Positions 17,489 to 26,742 of a DNA stretch of 64,000 bases are shown piece after piece; within the stretch, counting starts at the first letter, position 1; every line of letters begins with the position of its first letter. The stretch is from the NCBI RefSeq assembly GCF_009754945.1, contig NZ_WPIN01000008.1, forward strand, positions 1 to 64,000, in the 5' to 3' direction. The position numbers and the translations under genes were made by a program. Source of the DNA: Spirosoma arboris. Its GTDB lineage: Bacteria; Bacteroidota; Bacteroidia; Cytophagales; Spirosomataceae. Under the pieces are notes generated by a model, which did not search any database, had not been told where the DNA came from, and saw nothing but the letters and a program-made list of their open reading frames with translations.

Positions 17489-19025
17489 AAACTTTAGTCA
17501 TAAACTTCTTTTTGATACTGTCGAATAGTTGCTTCAGCATTTCCTTATCATTTTTACTCAACCCTATTAGATATATAAATATTGAATAAGAAATACTGGA
17601 AACTAAGCTTATAGTAATGAGGCTTTGCCAATTATTATTGGTAAAGTGTTGTTGAACAAAATAGACCAATATTACCGACGGTAATAAGCTCATAAATGAA
17701 TTAAAAATTACACTTTTGAAATATTTTGTGGCAGAGTAACCTGTTAAATATTGAAAATAGAAGACTCTGAATAAAGTAGACAAGCCTTCTAGTGCAAACG
17801 ATACTAGAGTTATAGAATAAGGGGGATAGTGAAATTTTAGGAAAACAATCCCTATAGGAAGGGTTAGTAATTGTATACCTCCTGCTACTAATTGATAAAC
17901 CTTTATTCTGCCAATTGCTTGTACTGCTGTCATTAACCCCATGTTTAGCTGATTCATCATAGTCAGCAAAATTATAGACCGACAAAACTCAACTGTGTAC
18001 GCAGGAACATTTTTAAGCCACAGCTTTAAAACAAAAGGCATTTCAAAAAAAATGGGTAATGCAAAAAAAGTAAATAAGTAAAAAGAGAATTGATTAGCAG
18101 TTAATGCCAATCTTATCATTTTGTCTCTGTTATTTGCTCCTTCACTTTTCATGATTTGTGGCCTCATTGCACTCATCATTGTCTGAGAAAAGAACATTAA
18201 TTGACTGTTAATCTGATTTGCAATACCATAGGCAGCATTAACCACGGTGGTATAAAATAAATTTAAAACTATTGCTACTCCCTGATTTCTGGCGACTGAG
18301 CATAAGGAACCAAAAAGACTCCATCCAGCAAATGATGTCAGCTCTTTAATCTGACTTTTGTTATAAGCTTTTAGAACATTAACATTACAATCTTCGTATT
18401 TCTTTTTGGTATAAACACGCTTGATAATTCTTAATACAATAGCTGACAGCATTGTAAATAAGCCATAATAAAATAACCTGTCATTATTTAATAAAAAAAT
18501 ACTGCCTGCAATAATTAGCTTTAATAGTGAATCTATTGTACTTACTATTGCGAGAAACGTCATATTTTCATGAGCGTTAATAACAGCATCATATGGTACA
18601 GATATTATTGTTATAAAGGTAGAGACTACAACAAAATGTAGTATATACATCGCTATGGTAACCTTATCAGGATCTATCTTAAGCTGATTTTTTATTAAAT
18701 ATATACCTATAGCTTCTATTATTAATGCCAACAGAATTCCAATTGCAAAATGGATAACAACACTATTTGCAAAAATTTTCTTTACATTTTCAATACTACC
18801 AGTTCCGATATTGTAGGAAAGGTAACGTTGTGTAGAGGTAGTCATTGCTGCATTGAGAAAAGCCAACATTGCTATCATACTACCTACTACATTGTATAAA
18901 CCAAAATCACTAGTGCCTAATGCATTTAGTAGTAATCTGGTTGCATACAAAGAAATAATTGAGGTAACTATTGCCCTTGCATAGGTAATACCCGTATTGA
19001 AAATGACTCTGTTAGCTGCTTGCAT
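17469..19025 (-). CDS. Polysaccharide flippase, Wzx-like (MOP superfamily)
   Basis: The 518-residue protein has about twelve to fourteen membrane segments and the N-terminal pattern RVIFNTGITYARAIVTSIIS followed by LLLNALGTSDFGLYNVVGS, which is typical of Wzx-type polysaccharide transporters of the MOP superfamily. It would move the lipid-linked repeat unit across the inner membrane. The short overlap with the nitroreductase gene implies coupled translation. A 229-bp gap separates it from the kinase gene upstream. Confidence 0.9.
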   Translation of the reverse strand: MQAANRVIFNTGITYARAIVTSIISLYATRLLLNALGTSDFGLYNVVGSMIAMLAFLNAAMTTSTQRYLSYNIGTGSIENVKKIFANSVVIHFAIGILLALIIEAIGIYLIKNQLKIDPDKVTIAMYILHFVVVSTFITIISVPYDAVINAHENMTFLAIVSTIDSLLKLIIAGSIFLLNNDRLFYYGLFTMLSAIVLRIIKRVYTKKKYEDCNVNVLKAYNKSQIKELTSFAGWSLFGSLCSVARNQGVAIVLNLFYTTVVNAAYGIANQINSQLMFFSQTMMSAMRPQIMKSEGANNRDKMIRLALTANQFSFYLFTFFALPIFFEMPFVLKLWLKNVPAYTVEFCRSIILLTMMNQLNMGLMTAVQAIGRIKVYQLVAGGIQLLTLPIGIVFLKFHYPPYSITLVSFALEGLSTLFRVFYFQYLTGYSATKYFKSVIFNSFMSLLPSVILVYFVQQHFTNNNWQSLITISLVSSISYSIFIYLIGLSKNDKEMLKQLFDSIKKKFMTKVYVINNG

Positions 19026-19254
19026 CTATATAGAATACCTCACTGTACGAGCAGTGCGATATTAAAAAAGTTAATCGATAAACATTGCGGTGAAAATTAT
19101 ACCTTATGTATTGATAAAGCAGTAGAAATTTTAACCGGCAATAATCACATCGATTTCTTGATTTTGAATACGTTGCTTCTACTCAAAATCACGTTTCCTT
19201 TACTTTGAAACAAGTTTCCTATAGTCCAAATTATTATCACTAACTGAAATAGAG

Positions 19255-21594
19255 CTATACTTCTTTACCGTAAGCATACTTATAACTATAACCATAGCCA
19301 TAGCCATAGCCATATTCTTGGCTATTGCGATAATCGATTCCATTAAATATTACATTAAGGGATTTAAATTTAGCTGTGGCATGCAGTTTATTTAATGTTT
19401 GCAAATTAGCTTTCGGCGTGTAATCATGACGAATTAAATAAAAGGCAGCATCTACGTAAGGCCCTAATAAAGTAGCGTCTGCCACTAAACCTACAGGTGG
19501 AGTATCTAAAATAATAAAATCAAACTGGCTTCGAAGCTCTTCTATCAATGCCCCCATCCGGCCATTTGACAATAACTCAGAGGGATTAGGAGGAAGTGGG
19601 CCACTTGGTAATACATATAAATTAGAATTAAGGGCTGTCTGCCTAATTAATTCAGAAACGTTACTTTGCCCAATCAGATAATTAGAAATACCTTTTTCTT
19701 TTGGATTCTCAATGCCGAGATAAGACGCCACCTTTGGTTTACGTAAATCTAGCTCTAGTATTATTACTTTTTTGTTCAGAAAAGAAATACTAGACGCTAA
19801 GTTAATACTTACGAAACTTTTACCTTCTCCACTAATTGATGATGTAAGTAAGATGACATGTGATTTATTAAGCTCTGTTTCCTTAATGGCGTACTGTAGG
19901 TTAGCTCTTAATATTTTAAATTGCTCCACGAGTAAACTATTGCCTTTCATATCGAGTAGGTTGTCCTTTAAGTCTTTGGGTTTCATCATGATTTCCCCAA
20001 AAATGGACAATCCAGTTTCTGTCTCAATATCTTTTCTCGATTGCACCTTATCATTCAGTAAACTCTGAAGACTAATAACGCTCATTGGAAACAAAAGACC
20101 GATCAAAAATGCCGCCAAATAAACGATCTTTGAGTTGGGTTTAACAGGCTGTATTGAACTATAAGGTTCATCAACAATTTGGCTATCCGTTACTGTTGAA
20201 GCGTAGGCAATAGCCGTTTCCTCTTTTTTCTGAAGCAATAATATATAGAGACTTTCTTTAATCCCTTGTTGACGCTTAATAGTTAAAAACTCTCGTTCTT
20301 TACGTGGAATCCGACGGATGGATGACTCAAAGGTTTTATTTGTTTGCTCTAATCCAGTGCGAGTTACTAATAAATTATTCCGCTGATTAGTGACATTATC
20401 CTGAATAGCACCTTTTGTATTTGTAACCTGTGCGTTTATGGTCTGCAGGAATGGATTGTCAGGTTGTGTTGTACGTGCATATTTTTCCTGCTGGGTTTCC
20501 AGCTCATTTAGCTTCATTAATAAGCTAGTCAGTACCGGATCAGTAATCGAAAGCATAGCGGGCGCAAATCCACTTTGACTACTTTTTAGATATGCGTCAA
20601 CACCATCTAATATTTTCAACTGAATATCTACTTCATTGAGTTTAGTGTCATTTTCTTTTACAGCCTCCAGAAATAAATTTCCTTCGGCACTCAAATCCGT
20701 GATACCCTGAGCGCTTTTATAGGATTCGACATCTTTTTCCACAGTACCTAACTCACCCGTGATCAATCGAAGACGCTCGTCAATGAATTGAAGTGTGTTA
20801 GTTGCCTCCCGATTTTTGTCAGTCAGTGCCGAAAAGGTATAGGCTTCCAACAGCTTGCTTAAAATAGCTTTACCTTTATTCGGCAGAGCATCTTCCAGAG
20901 TTAATTTAAGGACTGTACTTTTCTGATTTAATAGTTCTACATTAATTGCTTCTTTATATCGGTCTGCTGTAGATTGAGGATTTGCAAACGTGACTTTTAT
21001 TAAATTATTTTTTTTGTTATATAGAGAATCATTCAGAAATACGCGAAAGTTTCCATATTCATTTTTAACGTTCTGGCTAAAGGTAAATTTACCCTTTGGC
21101 TGACCTTCCTCATTTTGTAGTTCATATTGCTGGTTACTTAAAATACGAACAATAATTGGCTCTTGATAAGCCAATGGGGTCATCGCACCAGTATACACCC
21201 AGATCGGAGATGTTCCATAGAGTTCTTCATAAGATCGAATCTCCCCCTTTTTGAAATAGGCTACTGATAAATTCAGGTCATTCACTACTCGTTGCATCAG
21301 CGTCCTTGACTTCAGCAACTCAATTTCATTCTCAACAATTTTATCCCCCCCAGTCGATTCCAACGCCTTTAGTAGATCATCGGCATCTGGGGCCTTATCT
21401 TGTTTTTTAATTAAGAGGACAGCACTCACCTGGTAGATCGGTGTAGCATAACGAAGATAGGTATAAGCTATACCGACAGCTAATAATACTGACACTAACA
21501 ACCAGTTCCAGTAGCGAAGGTATTTTAGGAAGAATAAGCGAAGATTAATGGGTTCTTCTTCCTCTTCAAAAATATTAGTACTTACGTTTGCCAT
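19255..21594 (-). CDS. Wzc-like polysaccharide co-polymerase and tyrosine autokinase
   Basis: The 779-residue inner-membrane protein combines a Wzz-type chain-length domain (membrane segments near 30-50 and 488-512, with a long coiled-coil-rich periplasmic part between them) and a cytoplasmic BY-kinase domain. The Walker A motif SSISGEGKS ends at residue 593 with Lys592, Walker A' is IILELDLRKP at 611-620, and Walker B is FIILDTPP at 693-700. The C-terminus carries nine tyrosines between 755 and 775, mostly alternating with glycine, as the autophosphorylation cluster. It would control polymer length and drive export with the Wza-like lipoprotein. The CpsB-like phosphatase at 5163 is the expected antagonist. 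Confidence 0.94.
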   Translation of the reverse strand: MANVSTNIFEEEEEPINLRLFFLKYLRYWNWLLVSVLLAVGIAYTYLRYATPIYQVSAVLLIKKQDKAPDADDLLKALESTGGDKIVENEIELLKSRTLMQRVVNDLNLSVAYFKKGEIRSYEELYGTSPIWVYTGAMTPLAYQEPIIVRILSNQQYELQNEEGQPKGKFTFSQNVKNEYGNFRVFLNDSLYNKKNNLIKVTFANPQSTADRYKEAINVELLNQKSTVLKLTLEDALPNKGKAILSKLLEAYTFSALTDKNREATNTLQFIDERLRLITGELGTVEKDVESYKSAQGITDLSAEGNLFLEAVKENDTKLNEVDIQLKILDGVDAYLKSSQSGFAPAMLSITDPVLTSLLMKLNELETQQEKYARTTQPDNPFLQTINAQVTNTKGAIQDNVTNQRNNLLVTRTGLEQTNKTFESSIRRIPRKEREFLTIKRQQGIKESLYILLLQKKEETAIAYASTVTDSQIVDEPYSSIQPVKPNSKIVYLAAFLIGLLFPMSVISLQSLLNDKVQSRKDIETETGLSIFGEIMMKPKDLKDNLLDMKGNSLLVEQFKILRANLQYAIKETELNKSHVILLTSSISGEGKSFVSINLASSISFLNKKVIILELDLRKPKVASYLGIENPKEKGISNYLIGQSNVSELIRQTALNSNLYVLPSGPLPPNPSELLSNGRMGALIEELRSQFDFIILDTPPVGLVADATLLGPYVDAAFYLIRHDYTPKANLQTLNKLHATAKFKSLNVIFNGIDYRNSQEYGYGYGYGYSYKYAYGKEV

Positions 21595-21643
21595 TCATTT
21601 GGATAATTAACTATTTTTCTGCCTTAGGTGATTCTTAAGTGCC

Positions 21644-21730
21644 TGATTAGTAAGCTTAGTATCATAAAAAACTATAAGCTCACTAATCGAATGTAAATTT
21701 TATTACTAGCTCACTTTGTAATAAAATTTA
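21644..21730. promoter_or_regulatory. Two hairpins between the Wza-like and Wzc-like genes
   Basis: A perfect 13-bp inverted repeat (21694-21706 and 21718-21730) straddles the stop codon of the Wza-like gene. A second, imperfect hairpin follows at 21644-21688. They could slow or partly stop transcription and so set the ratio of exporter to kinase. Neither has a long U-tract on the minus strand. Confidence 0.45.
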
Positions 21731-22556
21731 CAACTACCAGCAGAGTTGATATAATACCTAAAGTCATTGGTAATAATTGTATGGCTCGGTCTGACGAGGT
21801 AACTCTCCCTTGCCTAGGTTCCACATATAGAATATCATTATTTTGGATAAAATAGTAGGGCGAATCAAGAACACTACGGGCGGTAAGATCAAGGCGAATG
21901 ACTTCTCGTTTATCTCCGACTGTCCGGATGAGCATTACATTGTCGCGTCGACCATAAACAGTTAATTCACCAGCCATACCAACTACTTCGGGTAGAGTTG
22001 TGCGGCTATTAATAAGATTGAAAACGCCTGGATGGTTGACTTCGCCAAGTACAGTAAACTTGTGATTCAATGGGCGGACATTAATTGTTGGCTCTTTAAG
22101 GTATTTATCTAACTTATCTTTAAGGAAAACTTCGGCTTCTGCAATCGTGAGACCAGCCAGCTTTGCTTTTCCAATTAAGGGGATATTGACAGAACCTGTA
22201 GAATCTACTAAATAACCCAAGGGCTGTAGATTACCGCCCGCTCCGCCCCCGCTCGAAGAACCAGGAAATCGGGACATATGTAGAGCGCTAGTATTCTGAA
22301 AATTGAACAAAATGTTCGATTCATCGCTCAAACTAGTTACTATAATAGCTAAAATATCGTCTGGTTGTATGGTAGTAATACTGGGTCTGATAGTTGCTAA
22401 CGTACTATAATGTACCGTATCAATTGGACTTTTCCCTTGAAAGTAGGTAATTGTTTTTGAAGTGGTACAAGAATAAAACAACGATACGAAGGATAAATAG
22501 ACAATTACTTTTAGTTTATTTTTATTCCAAATTGTACTCCTTAACAAGTGCGCCAT
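21711..22556 (-). CDS. Wza-like polysaccharide export lipoprotein
   Basis: The 281-residue outer-membrane lipoprotein probably forms or supports the export channel. The signal has lipobox FYSC with Cys30. A polysaccharide export domain lies at about 60-160 (IQPDDILAIIVTSL, GSVNIPLIGKAKLAGLTIAE) and an SLBB-like domain at about 166-215 (FTVLGEVNHPGVF, LPEVVGMAGELTVYG). The C-terminal 25 residues are a hydrophobic helix. It is shorter than E. coli Wza (379 residues), as is usual in Bacteroidota. It sits between the initiating transferase and the kinase gene. Confidence 0.92.
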   Translation of the reverse strand: MAHLLRSTIWNKNKLKVIVYLSFVSLFYSCTTSKTITYFQGKSPIDTVHYSTLATIRPSITTIQPDDILAIIVTSLSDESNILFNFQNTSALHMSRFPGSSSGGGAGGNLQPLGYLVDSTGSVNIPLIGKAKLAGLTIAEAEVFLKDKLDKYLKEPTINVRPLNHKFTVLGEVNHPGVFNLINSRTTLPEVVGMAGELTVYGRRDNVMLIRTVGDKREVIRLDLTARSVLDSPYYFIQNNDILYVEPRQGRVTSSDRAIQLLPMTLGIISTLLVVVNFITK

Positions 22557-22771
22557 ATAGTATGTCCTGAGGTGCGAACCAATTTACTAGAAAACAAAGT
22601 TAATGTTTTTTCGTTTCAGCACAACGGGATTTAGTTAATAGTTATTGGAGTTTAATAAAGACTAGGTTACTGAGTTTGTAGGGTGTCTGCTTACCAAGAG
22701 TAATCTGGTAATTCTCCAGAAAACCGGTAATTCGTAATAACCGATAACTAATAAATAATAGATTAACCACC

Positions 22772-23560
22772 CTACCAGGCATTTGCATCTCCTTTAAACA
22801 TTAACTTTAAAGTTCGGAAGCAAATTTTCATATCTAGAAAGAACGATTGACGAGGAATATAGAGGTGGTCGTATCGAACACGATGATCCATCTCATGACT
22901 CCCACCTGTCGCACCGCGTGATCCACGAACTTGGGCCAGACCTGTAATGCCAGGACGTACCCAATAGCGTTCCCGATAAGCCGCTGAATCCCAATGGAGC
23001 ACATCATGCTGTATAGCGTGAGGGCGAGGACCAACTAAGCTCATATCACCCAGCAATACATTGATAAACTGCGGCATTTCATCCAGATTAGTTCGGCGCA
23101 AAAAGCGTCCTAAAGGTGTTACGCGGTTATCGTTACGGTCTGTCTGGCGAAAGCTACCTTGTTGAGAAGTAACATGCACCATAGTCCGAAACTTAAAGCA
23201 GTGAAAGGCTTTTCCCCGACGACCTGAGCGAGCCTGAATGAAAAAGACAGAGCCCTGAGATTCTATGATAATTAGTACACCGATGAGTGGAACCAGCCAG
23301 GATAGAACGAAGATTAGGACAAATGAGGCAGCAACGATATCGATAAGCCGCTTTCCAATGCGAGTGTAAATGGTACTCTTTGGCAATGAAACAACCTGTT
23401 GAACTGGCGTCCATTGTAGGAAAATGTTCGAAACAGGTTGCTTATTCCGGCGAGCCGTTTTCTCGGGTAAATCAAATTCAAGGGGCGCGTAACCTACCGT
23501 AAAGTCGTTTGAAACAAAGTCCGATTCATTACGCTGAAATAAGTTGGAAACTTGATTCAT
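22772..23560 (-). CDS. Initiating sugar phosphate transferase (WcaJ/WbaP catalytic type)
   Basis: The 262-residue protein would transfer a sugar phosphate to undecaprenyl phosphate, the first step of repeat-unit synthesis. A single hydrophobic segment lies at about 75-97. It is followed by the bacterial sugar transferase domain with CFKFRTMV, LRRTNLDEMPQFINVLLGDM, SLVGPRP and RPGITGLAQVRG. It lacks the multi-helix N-terminal part of WbaP and WcaJ, so it is the short form. It is the first recognisable gene of the minus-strand exopolysaccharide cluster, so the main promoter is expected upstream. Confidence 0.93.
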   Translation of the reverse strand: MNQVSNLFQRNESDFVSNDFTVGYAPLEFDLPEKTARRNKQPVSNIFLQWTPVQQVVSLPKSTIYTRIGKRLIDIVAASFVLIFVLSWLVPLIGVLIIIESQGSVFFIQARSGRRGKAFHCFKFRTMVHVTSQQGSFRQTDRNDNRVTPLGRFLRRTNLDEMPQFINVLLGDMSLVGPRPHAIQHDVLHWDSAAYRERYWVRPGITGLAQVRGSRGATGGSHEMDHRVRYDHLYIPRQSFFLDMKICFRTLKLMFKGDANAW

Positions 23561-23754
23561 AATGGGGAAGATAAGATGATTGAACAGGTATAGTATGGAG
23601 ACAAAAAGATCTGTTTTTTATATATAGCAAGTTGCCAATTAATACTTAACCATAACTGACAACTAGTACTATCATCTTCTGTTAATGCAATAATAGCCAT
23701 GTTTACCGAAGGGTCGGATATTATCTTATTTGTATTTATTAAACGGCGAAACAT
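23557..23754 (-). CDS. Possible small ORF overlapping the sugar transferase start
   Basis: A 65-codon frame starts with ATG at 23754, and its TGA overlaps the ATG of the sugar transferase as ATGA. The product has no recognisable family and no signal peptide. It may be a leader peptide coupled to the first gene of the cluster, or only chance. Composition is as AT-rich as the flanking non-coding DNA. Confidence 0.25.
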   Translation of the reverse strand: MFRRLINTNKIISDPSVNMAIIALTEDDSTSCQLWLSINWQLAIYKKQIFLSPYYTCSIILSSPL

Positions 23755-24435
23755 TATTTTTGTCCTATTCTGCTACTATCTTGCGAAGATTAGTAAGCTA
23801 TATAAAAGCATAATGATATAGTTAGATTATACTGATCATTTTTATTAATTAAAGCCAATAGCGCATATTTGAAAAATATAAAATATTATTGAATGGCGTA
23901 GGTTAGTAGTTACAAGAAGGTTTGTGGGATGGTTGATGAGCAGTCAAGAGCATGTACGTAGTTGCACTTGGTAAACGAAGTTTAGTACTTTTTTTATAAA
24001 CGTGTTTTTTATACAAATATCTATCAATAGCCTTAGTCATATCAATCCAGATTGCTTGGGCAATGAAACGATCAACTGATGCTCAGCTTTGACATAATGC
24101 CGAGCCAGATAATGTTCCTATTTACTGTGGGATGTTTTATTGTTAGCAAAACTGAGTTTGGATAGGTATAATTTGTAACCAACTTGTGTAGTTGATTTTA
24201 TATTGACTATGAGCGGTAACAATACTTCGGATCTTGTTCGATGCCTCTCCTCGGGGGTATATCGCCACTTCGTTCCTCCAGCTAACTGCGATCTTATTTG
24301 TGGGCAAGTAGAATCTGCCAGAAGGGATTCGTTAGAATCGCGCTGTAGTTGGGCTTGAGTTTTGTTTTTGATGACCTGACGGCTATGCTTCCCAACGCGG
24401 TCGCGATGCTCAACTTAGCATATTGTTTAACGAAC
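23755..24435. other. Divergent regulatory gap upstream of the exopolysaccharide cluster
   Basis: This 681-bp region lies between the minus-strand cluster and the plus-strand beta-propeller gene and must hold both promoters. A 45-codon minus-strand frame at 23903-24040, preceded by further open frame, has a basic product without recognisable family and is probably a decayed fragment. No clear repeat or RNA gene was seen. Confidence 0.45.
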
Positions 24436-26412
24436 ATGATAAAACTATTAAGTATCCTATTCGTATTTTCTTCGTTGGTCAGTTTCGCACAACCAGGTTC
24501 ATACCCTGTCTTGGCTGGCACTAATTACACGTGGACCCAGCCTGTTCAGGATCATGACATTAACGTCGCAGATGCTGTATCAGAATGGTGGATGCATCCC
24601 ATAGCGACATATGAAGCACTTCCTTACAAGCGCACATTGTTTGGCGCGATTGGAAGTGATGGAGCTATTTATGCTTGTGAATATACGCACCTATCCAAAC
24701 AAACAAAGAAGTTTCAGGTTGGGAAAGCAATTGTGGATGATCACTGTGCACCTGCTTTTTATGCGGCAAGTGGGAGACGTTCAGTAATCGCTTGGGCAAA
24801 TCACAACAAAGACCATCTTATACATTACCGTGTGGGAGAACTTTCTGGAGATATTACCGCGTGGGAAACCGAAACGATAATTGATTTGGGGAATGTAGCT
24901 TCCTATGCCCAGATACATCGTCTTAATGCGGAGTCGGATACTACTCAGGATACATTTATCGTCTTCAACCGACTAAACAACCATCAATGGACAGCGATGA
25001 CATTTTCTGTAAATCAGGCTACGGGAGCTTTTACAGTTACACGTCCACCTCGCATTATTCTGAGTGGCAACAATAAACAGACCTATATTACGACTGCCGA
25101 TGCTTTTAATGCAACTGGCAATCAGGTGATTCGTATTGCAATGGGTTTTAATCCTGAAGCTACAAGTCACAGTGTATATTACCTGGAACTGGATGCTGTG
25201 ACCGGCGCATTAACCTCTCCTGTTACTTCTACGCTTTCGGCGAACATCTACACTCAAACCAGTACTCCTGTTTCAGACAATTCGCTATCTGCTTTGATTC
25301 CGGATAATTCAGGTGATGCGGAATCACGTCGGCTGTACTATGTTCGTTCGGGACCCGCCGAACCTGCGATAGCCTATCTCGATTACAGCAAATCTACGCC
25401 CATGAAAGGTACCTATAAGACAATTAGTAAAGCTAGCGCAACCTTTAAAGCACTGGCAATTGGAACACCCAAAGGTGGTGCGGTAGCTGCCTACAAGCGT
25501 GCTATGAATATGAGTGATTTTGAAGTAAGAACAAAATGCTCATTTTCAGTTACACCTACTACATCAACAACACTAGCCAGTAGGGTAGTAGGTGGAGAAG
25601 GTTGGTGGTTTGAATTGCTGGCGAATAGAACAGTAAAGTTTACCTGTAGAACAGGCAGTTCTACAATGAAAACAGTTACAACAAAGGCCGCTATACCGGG
25701 TAGTTTTAGTGCTATGATAGGTTATGGATTTAAATATAGAGACGATGTTGCCGGACTTGCTAGAGCCTACTTTCAGTATTGTTTAGATGGGACAAACTGG
25801 ATTGATCTTGGCAATGGTAGTGGTAGTAGCATGGGTAGTACGGGTACCATTATACCTATTACTAGTGATGCTCCTTTTGTTGTATTGGGTGGAGTTGAAT
25901 CTACAACAGCGATTATACAGACAGCACAATTGCTGGACTTCAATCAGGTGGTGGTGACAAGTGTGGATTTCACAACACTAGCCTCTGGCTTGACCCGTTT
26001 TACAACTCCTTCAGGTGATAGTTGGACGGTTACGTCAGGTGCTAGCATAACGACAGCATCAGGGAACTCATGGCTAATTAACACATTTGGAATAGCTGGA
26101 CAGGGATTCAGTTCCGGCCTTCCCTCATACATCGGCGGCATGAACTTCCCGACACCGTGCTATGATGACATTGTTTATTTAACGCGCCGTAACAGTACCA
26201 ATACCAATAGTACGCTAGAGCGCTATACAAGGCCAGATATCAATAGCACCTACACGCAGTCAATATTAATACCAACGTCAGCACTTTATTTAGCCAGGCC
26301 TTATTCCCCTATTGGGGCAAATGTAATTCCAGTATTATATGTAGAGCTCACGAGCTATGGTCCTAGTTATACTACTTACTCGGGAGCAATAGGGGCTTAC
26401 ACCGAGCCGTAA
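24436..26412 (+). CDS. Secreted beta-propeller-like protein (BNR-type)
   Basis: The 658-residue product begins with a clean signal peptide (IKLLSILFVFSSLVSFAQ). The ATG at 24436 was chosen because upstream TTG starts would bury this signal. The first 330 residues have repeated blades such as GAIGSDGAIYACEY, VIAWANHNKDHLIHYRVG and FIVFNRLNNHQWTAM, which resemble BNR_4-type propellers found in some glycoside-active and polysaccharide lyase proteins. The C-terminal half is Ser/Thr-rich and strand-rich, possibly a carbohydrate-binding or lectin-like fold. No catalytic residues could be assigned. Divergent from the exopolysaccharide cluster, so it may bind or trim the polymer. Confidence 0.72.
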   Translation: MIKLLSILFVFSSLVSFAQPGSYPVLAGTNYTWTQPVQDHDINVADAVSEWWMHPIATYEALPYKRTLFGAIGSDGAIYACEYTHLSKQTKKFQVGKAIVDDHCAPAFYAASGRRSVIAWANHNKDHLIHYRVGELSGDITAWETETIIDLGNVASYAQIHRLNAESDTTQDTFIVFNRLNNHQWTAMTFSVNQATGAFTVTRPPRIILSGNNKQTYITTADAFNATGNQVIRIAMGFNPEATSHSVYYLELDAVTGALTSPVTSTLSANIYTQTSTPVSDNSLSALIPDNSGDAESRRLYYVRSGPAEPAIAYLDYSKSTPMKGTYKTISKASATFKALAIGTPKGGAVAAYKRAMNMSDFEVRTKCSFSVTPTTSTTLASRVVGGEGWWFELLANRTVKFTCRTGSSTMKTVTTKAAIPGSFSAMIGYGFKYRDDVAGLARAYFQYCLDGTNWIDLGNGSGSSMGSTGTIIPITSDAPFVVLGGVESTTAIIQTAQLLDFNQVVVTSVDFTTLASGLTRFTTPSGDSWTVTSGASITTASGNSWLINTFGIAGQGFSSGLPSYIGGMNFPTPCYDDIVYLTRRNSTNTNSTLERYTRPDINSTYTQSILIPTSALYLARPYSPIGANVIPVLYVELTSYGPSYTTYSGAIGAYTEP

Positions 26413-26463
26413 AATTTCGATTAGTAGCTGCTAACCGGGATTTTAGGTAATCAATTTTTTGAA

Positions 26464-26577
26464 TCAAAAGATTAGATTATAGGCAGTCTCGATTACTCGC
26501 CACAAGAGGGTAGTGGATAGGAGTACGATTAGCGTCCAGGGACCGGGAATTAACAATGATTTGCGAGTCGTTTTCAT
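26464..26577 (-). CDS. Candidate 37-residue single-pass membrane protein
   Basis: The frame runs from ATG 26577 to TGA 26464-26466. The product has a basic start (KTTRKS), a hydrophobic segment of about 20 residues containing PWTLIVLLSTTLLW, and a short tail. It has the look of a small membrane protein. It follows another tiny membrane frame 69 bp upstream on the same strand. No homology is known to me. Confidence 0.35.
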   Translation of the reverse strand: MKTTRKSLLIPGPWTLIVLLSTTLLWRVIETAYNLIF

Positions 26578-26646
26578 GCCTCAAAGCAAGAATGAGGACA
26601 TAAAGATGCGGTTAATCAGGAATTAAATCTGGATGAAAAAAGTAGC

Positions 26647-26742
26647 CTAATTTGTCCAAAAGAAAAAGACGCTAACAGCAATAAGTGAGGCAATGGCCAT
26701 GAGGCTAATTAATACTTCAAGATCGTCAAGGTGTCGTTTCAT
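26647..26742 (-). CDS. Candidate 31-residue single-pass membrane protein
   Basis: The frame runs from ATG 26742 to TAG 26647-26649. The N-terminus KRHLDDLEV is charged, followed by a hydrophobic segment of about 18 residues (LISLMAIASLIAVSVFFF) and the end WTN. The arrangement with the 37-residue frame downstream suggests a possible small bicistron. Unrecognised. Confidence 0.35.
   Translation of the reverse strand: MKRHLDDLEVLISLMAIASLIAVSVFFFWTN

Noticed and set aside
23903..24040. 45-codon minus-strand frame upstream of the exopolysaccharide cluster
   Set aside because: No family, no signal and no clear start context; kept only as part of the intergenic description.
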